The notes under the pieces: model-generated
The model's input: the letters and a program-made list of their open reading frames with translations, nothing else
Told to the model about the DNA's origin: nothing
Database searches by the model: none
Part shown: positions 1-10,966 of the stretch, piece by piece
Numbering within the stretch: position 1 is the stretch's first letter
How the letters are laid out: each line of letters begins with the position of its first letter
NCBI GenBank assembly: GCA_019188255.1
Contig: JAETXT010000002.1
Location: 5,270,001 to 5,334,000, forward strand
Length of the DNA: 64,000 nt
Reading direction: 5' to 3'
Source: Verticillium longisporum
Taxonomy: Eukaryota > Ascomycota > Sordariomycetes > Glomerellales > Plectosphaerellaceae
Made by a program: the position numbers and the translations under genes

Positions 1-929
1 CTCCTCTCAAAGGATGGCACAACCACGTCTGGAACGTCCTCGGCGCAAGGACTCTTTCCATGTCCGGACGCCAGCTTTTTACCATTGACAAGTTTCGCGA
101 CACGGGCCGTCCTCTCTTGGTGGTTTTAGCTGACCCCAACTCGATCTTCATGTCGGGCCTGAAGAAGTTCAAGAGACACACCTTGTACAGCAACATGGTC
201 AACGACAGAAGCGCCGTCTTCTACACCACTTGCATCTCCAAAACCGACCCGTACCGTGACCTCTCGTCAATACAGGTCAATTATGTCAAAGACTACGGAG
301 ACGTCATCCTGGACCCTCACAACCCCTTCTCGCCCAAGCCGAACCTGGGAACCCCCGCAACCTTCTCGTCCGTTGCTGTCACTGCCGTATCCTGGCTTCG
401 CAGCGTTCCCTTCATGCTGGCTGTCACCATATTCGTCCCGATCGGTATCATTGGGTACCTCATCAATTCATGCAACCAATCCGTGCGCACACCGAAGCGG
501 ATCCGCCAGCACGAGGAGGGACTGGCGGGTGTCTAGGTCACCGACTATCGAAGCTTCCCCCTTTGGATCAACGAGATCCGCACCGAGGTGGAACACGCAT
601 ACGAAGCGCTCAACAACGCGCAGCACCAAGACTACCTCGGAACGGAAACGGAAGAAGACGATGAGCCGCTCGACATGAACCTGGAAGACTCAAAGGTGCT
701 TGCAAGGGAGCGCCGCATGTCCATCCCTTCGCAGCGTACCCTTGCGTTGGCCCCCTATCAGTTCAGTATGATCGAGTCTCTCGACAGTCTCAACTGGCAT
801 AAATACCCGGTCTGGATTCACCGTGACCGACACAGCCATGCTGCCATCATTGTACGCTGGGAGAAGGAATCATTCAGTGAGGGGAGGGTTGTTCTGAAGC
901 ACTGGCTGAAGGAAGAGTTTATCATGTGA
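1..929 (+). CDS. DUF676 serine esterase/lipase, C-terminal part, with in-frame TAG
   Basis: The frame is open from base 3 to the left edge, so only about 308 C-terminal codons are present and the catalytic N-terminal half lies outside the window. The visible part (LGARTLSMSGRQLF, then DKFRDTGRPLLVVLADPNS and FKRHTLYSNMVNDRSAVF) matches the C-terminal half of the fungal DUF676 alpha/beta-hydrolase family, which includes yeast lipid-droplet phospholipase Lpl1 and Rog1. A hydrophobic segment (VPFMLAVTIFVPIGIIGYL) lies near codons 133-152 and suggests membrane association. The frame is interrupted once, by TAG at 534-536. Family-like sequence resumes in the same frame immediately after it (DYRSFPLWINEIRTE...) and runs to the stop at 927-929. 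I see no intron that removes the TAG and keeps frame. Either the gene is a fresh pseudogene or the base is a sequence error. Confidence 0.8.
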
Positions 930-1519
930 GGCGCCTTTTTTATCTAATTTTGAATGTGTCCTGCTTGTACTCTATGCTTCGCTGGGCTTGCTCAATGTTA
1001 ATGGCCAAGGACTGAAATGGAATCCCATACTTGTAAATATCAATCCTCCGTCTCCTGCTCTCCCAGGTTTCCCGCAGAACGATCATGTGCCATTAACAAT
1101 GTCATGCTCCTGTAACAATGGAAGTTTTGAAGGGTGACTTCACATGGAGATGACTCGCCTTTGATACAGAGATGTTTGATCGTGACTGTCATCTGGTAAG
1201 CGTACGATCATATTCTGAAGGTCGTCATGAATATCCAAGATAGGACGGACAAAAAGACGTTCGCTTGCAGGTAGGTTTGGAAAGCCAGCAAGCCAATGCA
1301 TGAGGGGGTGGGGGGTCACTTTTCCTGGTATGATGCCCAAGAAGGAGCCACAGTGTGGTGACCTGGGCCCAGCATAGCAGCATCTATTCAATTCTCCTCC
1401 ACCACACAGACTGATTACCACAATTGGCGTTGTATAGGTCAGACCATATAGGACAACATGTTCTAGGGACATCTAGTCTACCTCTATTGTATCTACAACC
1501 CGTAGCCGTTTTTACCTTT
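930..1519. other. Convergent intergenic region
   Basis: This is the 3' flank shared by the lipase (+) and the acyl-CoA synthetase (-). No ORF here resembles a protein family and no RNA gene is evident. It presumably holds both 3' UTRs and polyadenylation sites. Confidence 0.6.
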
Positions 1520-3241
1520 TTACAGCTTGGCCTTGGGCACATCCTGCTTCTGCATAATTTCAGCGACAATACGGCGCTGAATCTTTCCAGTTGCCGTCTT
1601 GGGCATCGTCTCGGTGAAATAGACCTACAGACAGCGTTACCATGGTGTCGTTCGCGCATCCCACAGAACACAAGTCTCACCTTCTTGGGCACCTTGAACT
1701 TGGCCAGCTTGTCGGCGATCCACTTGCGCAGCTCATCCTGCTCGAGCTTCTCTCCCGACTTGAGCACGACAGCGACGCCAATGTCCTGGCCGTACATGTC
1801 GTCGGGGATGGCGAAGCTCACGGCCTCGGAAACAGCGGGGTGGCGCGTGAGGACGTTGTCGAGCTCGATGGGGCTGATCTTCTCGCCGCCCTTGTTGATG
1901 AGCTCCTTGATGCGGCCAGTAATGATGACGTAGCCGTCCTCGTCCAGCTTTCCCTGGTCACCTGTGCGGAAGAAACCAGATGATGTGAAGGAAGAGGCGT
2001 TGGCGGCGGCGTTGTTGAGGTAGCCGTGCGTGACGTTCTCGCCCTTGATGGAGATCTCGCCCTCGGTGCCCTGGGCGAGCTCGTTGCCCTGGTCGTCGAG
2101 AATCTTGATCTCGACGCCCTGGCCGAGGCCGACGGTGCCCGGCTTGCGCTTGGCCGGGGGCAGCGGGTTGGAGGTCATCTGGTGGGCAGCCTCTGTCATG
2201 GCGTACGCCTCGAGGACAGGAGCCTTGTACGTCTTCTCAAGGTTGTGGAATACGGTAGGGGAAAGAGGTGAAGAGCAGGACCGGATGAAGCGGATCGCAG
2301 GGAGGGGGTTGGGCGTCGGATTCTTCAGGAGGATCTGGTGGATGGTGGGAACCGCTGTGTACCAGTTGGCCTTGTGAGCAGCAAAGTCCTGCCAGAACTC
2401 GCCAGCAGAGAATTTAGTCGGGACGATCATGGATCCGCCGGAAAGGAAAGGGGCCAAGAGGCCGCAGAGCAGACCGTGAACATGGAAGAGGGGCATGACA
2501 AGCATGGTGCGGTCCTTGTCAGTGAGCTCATATGTCTTCTGGATGTTGCCTTCATTCTCATCAACAGCGTTTCATCCAAAGTTAACCAGATCACTTACTC
2601 ATGGTCCTGGTCAGGTTCGCGTGTGTAAGGGGCACTACCTTGGGCCTGGAGGTCGTTCCGCTGGTATGATAGTCAGCTTCTGCTTTGGGCATGTGAAGAT
2701 ACGGAGATGGGTCATTGAATCACCTGGTGTGCAGAACGAGGGCCACGTCGCTTGGCTCGGGCTTCAGAATTTGTTCCTTGGGCTTGCCCTGGAGCTGCCC
2801 CAGCTCCTTCACATCAAGAGCAACCTCCTTCTTCGAAGGATCCCAGTACGTCTCGGCAATGGCTGCGTTGAACTTCTTGGCGGCCTGCACAGCTGGGGCG
2901 TTACTCTGATAAGCACCGCGGGGAACCAGAACAATGGCAGACTTGACATCCTCGATGTAAAACTCGAATTCGTCCTGTTTGTACGCCGGGTTCAACGGAG
3001 CAGCGATTCCACGCTGCCAGGACGCGGCAAGAAACGAAATGATGAACTCATACGAGTTGACTGTGGCAATGGAGACTGGGGCCCCCTCGGTGATGCCAAT
3101 GGCGGCAAGCTTCTGCTGGAACGAGGCAGTCTCCTTGATGAGGTCGTTGTATGTAACAGTCAACGGGTTGGGCTTGGAAGGAATAATGACGGCAGTAGAG
3201 CTGCCGGCGCCCTTGATGGCTGTCTGAAGCGTCAACGCCAT
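1520..3241 (-). CDS. PCS60: Peroxisomal acyl/oxalyl-CoA synthetase (Pcs60/Fat2 type AMP-binding enzyme)
   Basis: Four exons on the minus strand (3241-2724, 2660-2599, 2549-1681, 1624-1520) give 517 residues; all introns are GT-AG and frames join exactly. The protein is an ANL-superfamily adenylating enzyme, which activates a carboxylate with ATP and transfers it to CoA. The AMP-binding P-loop (HTSGTTSRPK) is rebuilt across intron 1. The A5-like motif (EAYAMTEAAHQM), FRTGDQGKLDEDGY and ITGRIKELINKGGEKISP follow in order, and the C-terminal catalytic lysine is in PKTATGKIQRR. The protein ends in AKL, a type 1 peroxisomal targeting signal, so import into peroxisomes is expected. Length and PTS1 match yeast Pcs60, shown to act as an oxalyl-CoA synthetase; the substrate here is inferred. 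It is divergent from the SPF45-like gene. Confidence 0.93.
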
Positions 3242-3817
3242 GTTTGATTTAACGGATGTGTAGGCGAACTCGACGGGCGATTCCGGCTCCGATAATCGGA
3301 CAAGGTTAAATAGAGCGATGAGGTATGTATGTGTAAGAATTGATCACAGGATGGTGGTAGGAAGGGTAGATCACGCTCTATCTCTAAAAGGAACGTCCTG
3401 GTGATGATGGCTGATGAACAAGTGAGAGTTATCTGGGAAGCCAACGCCAAAGTCCCAGGAGGCCGGGGTCACAGTGGTAGTCCCTAGTCATTGCGTGCTT
3501 AATAGAGCCTGGAGCTGGCAAGCGAGTGGGTTCTCTTAGCTGTTCCCGGATCGGTTCATGTAACTGCAACAAGGGGTCAAGACGTCTGATCCCCCCTGGC
3601 GCCTACGGTGGGCTGACCTGCCGTGGTGAGTCGGTACCACTAAATAAGGTACTCCAGACAGTTCATTAACCAACTTATCACAGATCGCACTTCTATCTCT
3701 CCCGTACCTACCCAGATACCTGGGCCCCGACTTACCCATACAACGCCGCAAGAACGAAAACATGCGAGCGCAACGCGATTGAATATCTGACCCGAACTCG
3801 TAAGACCCTACGGCAGA
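3242..3817. promoter_or_regulatory. Divergent promoter region, Pcs60-like / SPF45-like
   Basis: The 576 bp between the two start codons must contain both promoters and 5' UTRs. No coding sequence is recognisable and I see no strong TATA element. Pyrimidine tracts lie close to the SPF45-like start. Confidence 0.5.
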
Positions 3818-5582
3818 ATGGCCGCGCCACCTCCACCACCGCCCGCAAGGGGAGGATTGTCTCTCTATGCGAACCTCCTAGACCCAGCTTCAGACCCCTC
3901 GGCGACAATATCCAGCGCGCCCGTTCGGTACAACCGAGACGGCAGCGCGACGGACCTCGGCGACGACGCAGCAGCGAAGAAACCTAAAGATCCATGTCCT
4001 TCACCTCCCGCCCTCTTGTTCGTCAACGTCGACGTGCTTACATCTCCCAGCTCTTCGCTTCCAACCAATACGTCGCCCGCAGGCCAAAGCCTTGAAATCC
4101 AAACCTAGTTTCCCAAAGGCCGCGTCGCAAGTGGCGTCGCTTCCTGCCGGGCCAGCGACCTCAGATGTACCGACAGCCGTGACCACACTGGGCGGGGCGC
4201 AATCCCATCAGAAGACCAGCCTCGCCGACTGGGCTGCTGCGGGAGACGACGAGATGCGCTACAGCATGGAGAAGCGCCAGCGTGGCGGGCGCAAGAAGAA
4301 GAAGAAGAAGTTCGACCACCAGCTGGAAACCGACTGGGATGAGATCTACGACCCTACCAGGCCCACCAACGTCGACGAATATCTGCGCAGTGACGAGCGC
4401 ATACGAGAGGTCCAGGACTGGAAGGCTGTGCTGTACAGACATCGTAGGAAGAAGAGCTTCAGCGATGACAGCGACCAAGACAGCGTCAGAGACAGCCGGC
4501 CAGCAGCGAGTGCGTACACTGTAGCCATCCACCTCCTTCACTCTCACTGACAGACCCGCAGACCAGTTTGCGCCGCCGTCAAACTACTCCTTCGCACCAC
4601 CTCCGCCCTCTCCGCCGACATTGGCTCAGCTTCCCGACGATGCGACCGCCGACGACGTCTATGCACGAAGACAGGCTCTCCACGCAGCACCTGTGCCGCC
4701 TCCCTCGGATTTTATTCCACCACCTCCTCCGCCTCCATCCTCCGAACCAATAGAGACGGCAACCATCTCCCGTGCTCCCGTCCGCTACTCACCCCCCAAG
4801 CCGTCCGAAGATGACGTCCCCGACTCACCGCCACCATCTCTCGGCCTGGGCGCAGATTCCCATACAGGAAACCGCTCTCCCGACTCCGAAGCCCCTCGCT
4901 CCCTCCGCCCAGGTCAGGCAGGCTTCGCCCAGCGCCTAATGTCCAAGTACGGCTGGACCAAGGGCTCCGGCCTCGGCGCCGACGAGTCGGGCATCATCAA
5001 CCCGCTCCGCGTCCAGGTCGAGAAGCGGAAGAAGAAGAGCGACGCCGAGGGCGGCGGCTGGCGCGACCCCGCCAACAAGGCCAAAATCATCGGCGGCCAG
5101 CGTCGCGACGACAGCACCGCCTCTTCTTCCGGCTATGGGCCCATGAGCAACGTCATAGTCCTGCGGAACATGCTCGAAGGTATGCAAGACCTGCAGGGTG
5201 AGATTTCCAGCGGCCTCGGGCAAGAAATTGGCGAGGAGTGTGGCGACAAGGTAGGCTTGCCCCCCCCCTCTCCCCCCCGGGGCCTCCGTTGCTGCCAAGG
5301 TATCGGGGCCGAGACGTAATTGTGCTGATTATTCACTAGTATGGCCGTGTGGAGCGTCTGTATTTCGATGTCGCCAATCGGCAGGTCTTCATCAAGTTTA
5401 CCGACCAAGTCTCTGGTCTACGTGTAGGTTCACGCCGGATGTCTTCTGTTTGGTGCGCTCAATGAACATATCTGACAAACCTACAGGCGGTCAGCGAGCT
5501 CAATGGTCGAGTATTCAATGGAAACACAGTGGCAGCTACGTTCTATGACGCAGAACAATTTGAGCTCGGAGTCTACATATAG
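3818..5582 (+). CDS. SPF45/RBM17-like splicing factor (G-patch + UHM/RRM)
   Basis: Five exons (3818-3995, 4051-4509, 4562-5250, 5340-5423, 5487-5582) give 501 residues. The N-terminus is proline-rich (MAAPPPPPPARGG) and contains LRFQPIRRPQ, a conserved SPF45 element. The centre is charged and low in complexity. A G-patch follows (FAQRLMSKYGWTKGSGLG, ending IINPLRVQVEKRKKK), and the C-terminus is an RRM-type U2AF homology motif (VIVLRNML, RLYFDV, VFIKFTDQVSGLRAVSELNG, VAATFYD). SPF45 proteins act in the spliceosome in alternative 3' splice-site choice, with the UHM binding ULM peptides of SF3b155, U2AF65 or SF1. The first intron uses a poor donor (GTCCTT); it is inferred because the downstream frame is the conserved one and an acceptor with a branch-like GCTTAC sits at 4050. 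Confidence 0.88.
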
Positions 5583-6110
5583 CGGCTCTGGCGCTTCGTG
5601 GGGATATCGTGTACATAACATGCCTATTCGCACTTTGCCCAGGGTTGGCACTGAGCGAAGGGGCCCTGGTCCAGTCAGGCGGCGCCTACGATTACAAGAG
5701 GAGATGAAGAATACAACGTCATGTGAATGATTCCTGTCCCACATCAAACGAAACCAGGATGACTGAGCATCAACGGGAGTAATGGTGAAAATTGCGTGCA
5801 TGATACCCATCGTATATTTGATAGTCACTTTTTGTGTTGTATAAAAGGGCGATTTGTTACATGTCGCAAGCAACATATGCCGGGTAGTCAGGTGGGAGGG
5901 TTACATCAAGCAGAAAGCTCACAGCACAGGCCGATGCCGGCAATGTTGGGCGTCTTCGTGTCTAACCATCATCCAGTATTAAGTCTATCGGTTCCTCGTA
6001 CCTAGGGGTGCCGGTTCGAGAATCGCGTCATTGCAAAGAAACCAGAAAGAAAGAAAGCATGTACGGAGAACGCCACAACATCCGAGCCCATATTTTCAGT
6101 ATGGTTGTCT
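5583..6110. other. Convergent intergenic region
   Basis: This is the 3' flank of the SPF45-like gene (+) and Ecm33 (-). No conserved ORF, RNA gene or repeat was recognised. Confidence 0.55.
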
Positions 6111-7448
6111 TTACAGCATGAGCTGAGCGAGACCGCCAATGACGGCCACGGTGACGAGGGCGGCCATGTTGGTACCAAGCATGGCGCTGCCGCTGCCATT
6201 GTTATTGTTGTTGTTGTTGCTGGAGCCACCGTTGCCGCTGGAGCCGCCGCTGGTAGAGTTGGCCTCGTTGGCATTCTCGTCGCCGCCCCTGCAGTTGTAC
6301 TCGCCGCGGATCTGGCGGCCCTCCATGTCGTCGAAGAACTTGCAAGACTCGTCAATGTTCTCAGTGCTGCGAACGTCGAAAGCACCACGGGCGTCGTCAA
6401 GAGAGGGAAGCTCGACGCTACGATGATGATTAGCATACAAGTGAATTCGTGGCTGCGGCTGCAAACTTACGACTCGAAGTCACCACCAAGAAGGACAGCG
6501 CCACCAATCTCCTTAAGCTCAGGGAAGCCGTCAATACCGGCGAGGCGGGAGTTGTTGACAATGGTGAGGGATCCACCGAGGGTCTCGAGCAGGGGGAAGG
6601 AGATGTTGGTAAGCTCAGGGTTGTTGATGAAGGAAATATCACCCTCCTTGAACTCGGTCAGGTTGGGGGCAGTGAAAGTGGTGAAGCTGTTCTGGTCAAA
6701 ACGCATGGAGCCGTTGATGACCTCAAGGGAAGGAACCAGGACGCTGGCGGCGTTGTTGATGATGAGCTCCTGGGCCCAGATAAGGTTGGCAAGAGTGACA
6801 TTGAGGGCGGGGCCGTTGGAGTCAATCTCGAGCTTCTTGGAGACGTTGGCGAGCTGAGTGCTGTAAGACAGCAGACGGTCGTTGTTGTTGATGTACATCT
6901 CGTCAACGGAAGCGAGGTTGAGTCCGTCGAGCGAGCGGAGATCAGTGTTGGAAATACGGACACTGCTGGCACTGGTGACACCGGCGGTACCGAAGACGAC
7001 AGTGCCAAGAGCAGGGAGCGTAACCCACTCAATGGTTTCAACAGCCGTCAGGGCAGTGAATCGGACGTCGTTCAGCAGCTCAAGTCCAACCAGCTCGAAG
7101 CGGCCATCGATCGTGGTGAGCGAAGAACTGGCCAGGCTGACGAGCTGGGTGGCGTTGTTGACAACGAGGTTGCCCTTGAGGCGGGTAGGACCGTCAATGG
7201 TCACGGCACCGATAAGGTCGGAGGAGATCTCAATCGACTCCATGGTCCTGCAGGGGATGGCCGTGGCCTCGGCGGCACTGGTGATCGTGTAGGTCGCAGT
7301 CGAGCAGATGCTGGACTGGGCTGAAGCAGCGAGTTAATGCCAGGAGCCAAGGCCACGCGAAACGGCTGGAGTTATGGTCAGACTTACCCGAGGCGACCGA
7401 GGCACCGACAGCCAGGATGGCAGGGACGAGCTTCATGGTGGTGTACAT
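6111..7448 (-). CDS. ecm33: GPI-anchored cell wall organisation protein Ecm33
   Basis: Three exons (7448-7388, 7320-6471, 6417-6111) give 405 residues from the first ATG. A second in-frame ATG at 7436 gives MKLVPAILAVGAS and is equally good. The N-terminus is a signal peptide with likely cleavage around ASA/QSS, which spans intron 1. The body is the ECM33/SPS2 receptor-L-like leucine-rich domain, with repeated elements such as ITIDGPTRLKGNL, LRSLDGLNLASVDEMYINNN and LTIVNNSRLAGIDGFPELKEIGG. After a cysteine-bearing end (CKFFDDMEGRQ...YNC) comes a Ser/Gly/Asn-rich linker with seven consecutive Asn, and then a hydrophobic tail (LVTVAVIGGLAQLML) typical of a GPI-attachment signal. Ecm33 proteins sit at the plasma membrane or wall and are needed for wall integrity. 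A long gene-poor region lies upstream. Confidence 0.93.
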
Positions 7449-10400
7449 TGCTACCGGTTTTTGGCGAGTAATCTGAATGTCGAAAAGAGTCAGTGCGAGG
7501 TTCGCAACGGGTAATAACAGCTTGGGAGCTGGATGTTGTCAAGAATAATAAGAGATTGACAATGCTGGTGGAGGGGAGAACCAGGCAGCGGACTGGACAG
7601 CGGGCCAAGAAACCAAGACGGGTGGTAAAGGCTATCGATCTCTGTTCCAAAACCACGCTGGGGTTGTTTCCTGTTTGGATTGGTGCTTGATGGCAGGTGA
7701 TGAGATGTGAAGATGGGTAGATGAAATAGGTGAAGCCCCGACACACGTAGGCGGAGCACAGCTGGTCGTGCGGGTCGTGCTCGTCGCCCCTTCCTGTGTG
7801 CTTTTCTGCTCGTATTTGGTGCCGACGCCGCTGAGGGTAGGAGCCTTTCTGTCAGGCAAGCAGGAGGCTCCGACCCTCGCGATCCAAGGGCGGGTGTTGA
7901 GGGAATTGGGTCATGGGGACCGGACGAGGGAGAGGCCATAGCCGGGGCGTTCGGAATCCAGGGGCAACGGCATGTACGTGCCAACGAACATGGCGTGGGG
8001 TGGGTATGGTCGTTCAGACCAGCGGCGACGGGCAGGAATTTCTCAATGGGCGTCGTGAAGGTGGCGACGAGCCATCTTTGATGGCGACGGGACATGGTGC
8101 ATTTCTTTCACTCCTTACGTACCTTTTGATATAGATAGAACCTCGTCTTCGTTGGAAGGACAGATAAAAAGGGGGGCAGAGCAGGAGGAGAGCTAAGGCT
8201 AGATCTGATCCTGTTATTAACGAGTGTACGAAAACCAAAGCAAGCGCAATGAAAAAATTGGCCTGGTGAAGAGTGAAGCTGGTCGCAAAGGGAGGAGGAG
8301 CGAGTGGGAGAAACAGTCGCAAGTCAATGTGCGGACTGAGAAGAGAAAAGCCAAATCCCCAGAAGCTAGGGGCGAACTGCTGGCGTGGATGTGGCTTGTT
8401 GCCGTGCACGATGCCTCGCTGCTGCTCTCGCGCCTTCAACCAGGTCGGGCAGGGGAAGCAGGGGGTGGAGCACCGATAGGTATGTTGATGTGCTGCTCAT
8501 AGTCAAGTCGATCAAGGGTGTGTGTCCCAGGTGGGTAAGGGGCGGTTGGTGGAGGAAGCATGTGCAGAGGGTCATCATAGTGTCGTCCTGGTCTGTGGGA
8601 GTCACAGTCCTGTTCGACCTTGCCTGGTGGACACATTTGCTCATTGATCATTTCGGGTCCTTCGCGCCCTCCTACGTTGGTCATGATGGCGAAGGGGACG
8701 GGGGAGGCTCATGGTTCGGTGCTTGCCTCCCTTTATTATTACAGATGCAACATAAGGCAAGGCCGGGCACCACAGGCAGGCCCCTCCGCCTCCGGTGCGG
8801 TACGAGCAGGAGATGGAACGCAATGCTCATCAAGCTTGTCCCTCCAGTGCATGAGCATCTGCTTTTCCCCCTGCCACAACCGTTGCCGCACCCGTACCCA
8901 GATGCCAGACAATCGGTTTCCACGTTCCGCGAGCCTTGCCTCCCTCGTATTGGATACACGATACGGCACCGACCACAAAGCACAAAGCACAGGGCACGAG
9001 AATGTGAGCAATAAGTGGTGGCCTGGACGCAACGCTGTTCCTGGCATCTTACACATTGGATCCCTTCGCCCCATTCCTCAGACGAGTCAACTTCTGCCGT
9101 GTTCGTGTTCCAACAGATGTTTGATCCCCCCCACCCTCCATCAGTTGAATGAGAGAGACTGTCGCTGACAGCGAGCATGCAGCGGCGGAAATCGACAGCA
9201 TCAGAGACCCTGTCAGGCGTGCGGTCCGGTCGGTGGGCAAGGGCCATGGACCGTGGCCCAATTTCTGTAATCGCGCTTTGGCGAGATTTGCCCATCTTGC
9301 TTTCCAGATGATCAACGTCAACACCAGCGGCCTGCGGACAATGCCTGTCAACACTGCAGGGTGTGGCTGTATCCAAAGTCAGTCCGCTCGATTCAGCAGC
9401 CCACTCATCGTGCTCCATTAAAATCGACGAGCTCTGAGCTGGGACGCGTCCACAACACACGTCCGCGCGCACCCACCCCTCCCTACCTCCTCCCACTTGG
9501 GCATCACACTGTCGGCCCACCCGTCTCTCATCTTCCCGTCGCCATATCTTGCTAGCCAGTGAGAGCGTGTTTCATCGTATTGCAAGTCCAGACGATCCAG
9601 GAGGCCTTCGGGCGCTCTGTCGATCCGAGTCTACCTTTAGTGATGACGCAGTACGACCGAGGACATCAGAGGTGGTAGACTGACTGTTGGCACGGCTGGC
9701 GACCAGGCAACGGGATAACGGGCCCATCGAAAGCATCGCAGCATCGAGCCGACTTTCGGTCCTTCCGCTCCCTCTAGCTTCTACTATGTTGTAGGTCGTG
9801 CATTGCCAAACCAGGCCTGTCGATACGAGCAAATGCCCTGGGCATCCCGTTAGTTTCATTTGATTGGGCCTTTTTGGGCCTCCCCAGGTCACGAAAGCTT
9901 GCCACAGCAGTATTTTCTAGGGATGGACCGCACACATGCAAAACTAAATCTTGGTGTCTCCACGCCAAGCTGCACACTTGCCAAACACTGGGAGGAAAAC
10001 ATCCGTAGAGCCGCGATGCGTACCATGTCCAGCTAAGAAGAATGGCCCACCCCAGGGTGTGGCCAAACACGCATCTCCCAATTTTACCCGCCTGTTCCCT
10101 GCTCCATCCAAGGATTGCCAGCTGCAATGTGTAGGCCGATTTGATCAAATCAGGAGCCTGTTCTAGACTGTTCCGGCCGGCCTGCAAGTACACCTTCTAA
10201 GACCACTGGGGCAAGTCCGGTGCATGGGCACGGCTACAGCTATTGTCGATAACACTACCTCCTCCTGATACCGAGGCTTCGTTCCCAAGCCTCCAGCCAG
10301 CCAATTGCCCTGTATCACCAGTTTTGTCCCCTGCCAGTAATCGAGTGGACGATGTCCCATCACTGGCAAACCTTGGGAGGGGGCTAAAGCGACACGTACA

Positions 10401-10966
10401 TGTTGGTTGGCAGTCTTATGCGCCTGTTGCTCTTCATTCCTTGCTTGCTCCACCACACGATACCGGGCCGTCCCATGCCCAAAGGCTATGTTTGTTATGC
10501 GGGAGGACCGTATGACTATGTACTGAACAGCAGCCCAATCCGGGTGAGCCCAATGACAACTCAACCCCTCGGAAGAACCACTATGCGGGGGCATAGCGAT
10601 TTCGGAAGAAGCATCTTGAGCTGATCGACAGTCGGCGCCGTCAAAGTATGGGTTTCAAGACGTCATGATTGTCCGTCTGAGGCCGCACGAGCCTGGATGT
10701 AGTCCTCATCTGAGTGTACCGACGTTTCATACGGTGTTTAGTCATGCCACCATTGTCAACGCCTTTGTGCGTACCGCTTGGCCCTCATGGCACTTATGCT
10801 GAACTTGGTCTCATGATGAAGGTCATGGGCTACCCACAACGCAATCCTGCCGGACCTTGCTCTCACCTCAAGATCCAGGCTGACGTCGAGACCATCCGTC
10901 TCACACTACAGCTTTAGAGCACTAGGCCAGATGAACGAGTAGCTGGATACAAAGCAGTGAATGTTA
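7449..10966. other. 3.5-kb gene-poor region upstream of Ecm33
   Basis: No conserved protein can be recognised on either strand. Many medium ORFs exist, including a 201-codon minus-strand ORF (8095-7490) ending 42 bp above the Ecm33 start and a Cys-rich 279-codon minus ORF (9520-8681). Their composition is low in complexity, they overlap on both strands and no splice pattern improves them. The part next to Ecm33 is probably its promoter and long leader. The remainder could hold a non-coding transcript or an orphan gene, but the sequence does not show one. Confidence 0.5.

Noticed and set aside
534..536. Programmed stop-codon readthrough of the lipase
   Set aside because: The known fungal readthrough context is TGA CTA; here TAG is followed by GTC, and no targeting signal is added downstream.
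6449..7324. 291-codon plus-strand ORF
   Set aside because: Antisense shadow of Ecm33; Gly/Val/Asp-rich without motifs.
8681..9520. 279-codon Cys-rich minus ORF
   Set aside because: It looks tempting as a secreted Cys-rich protein, but has no signal peptide or regular Cys spacing, overlaps other ORFs on both strands and lacks family features. Conservation would have to be shown.
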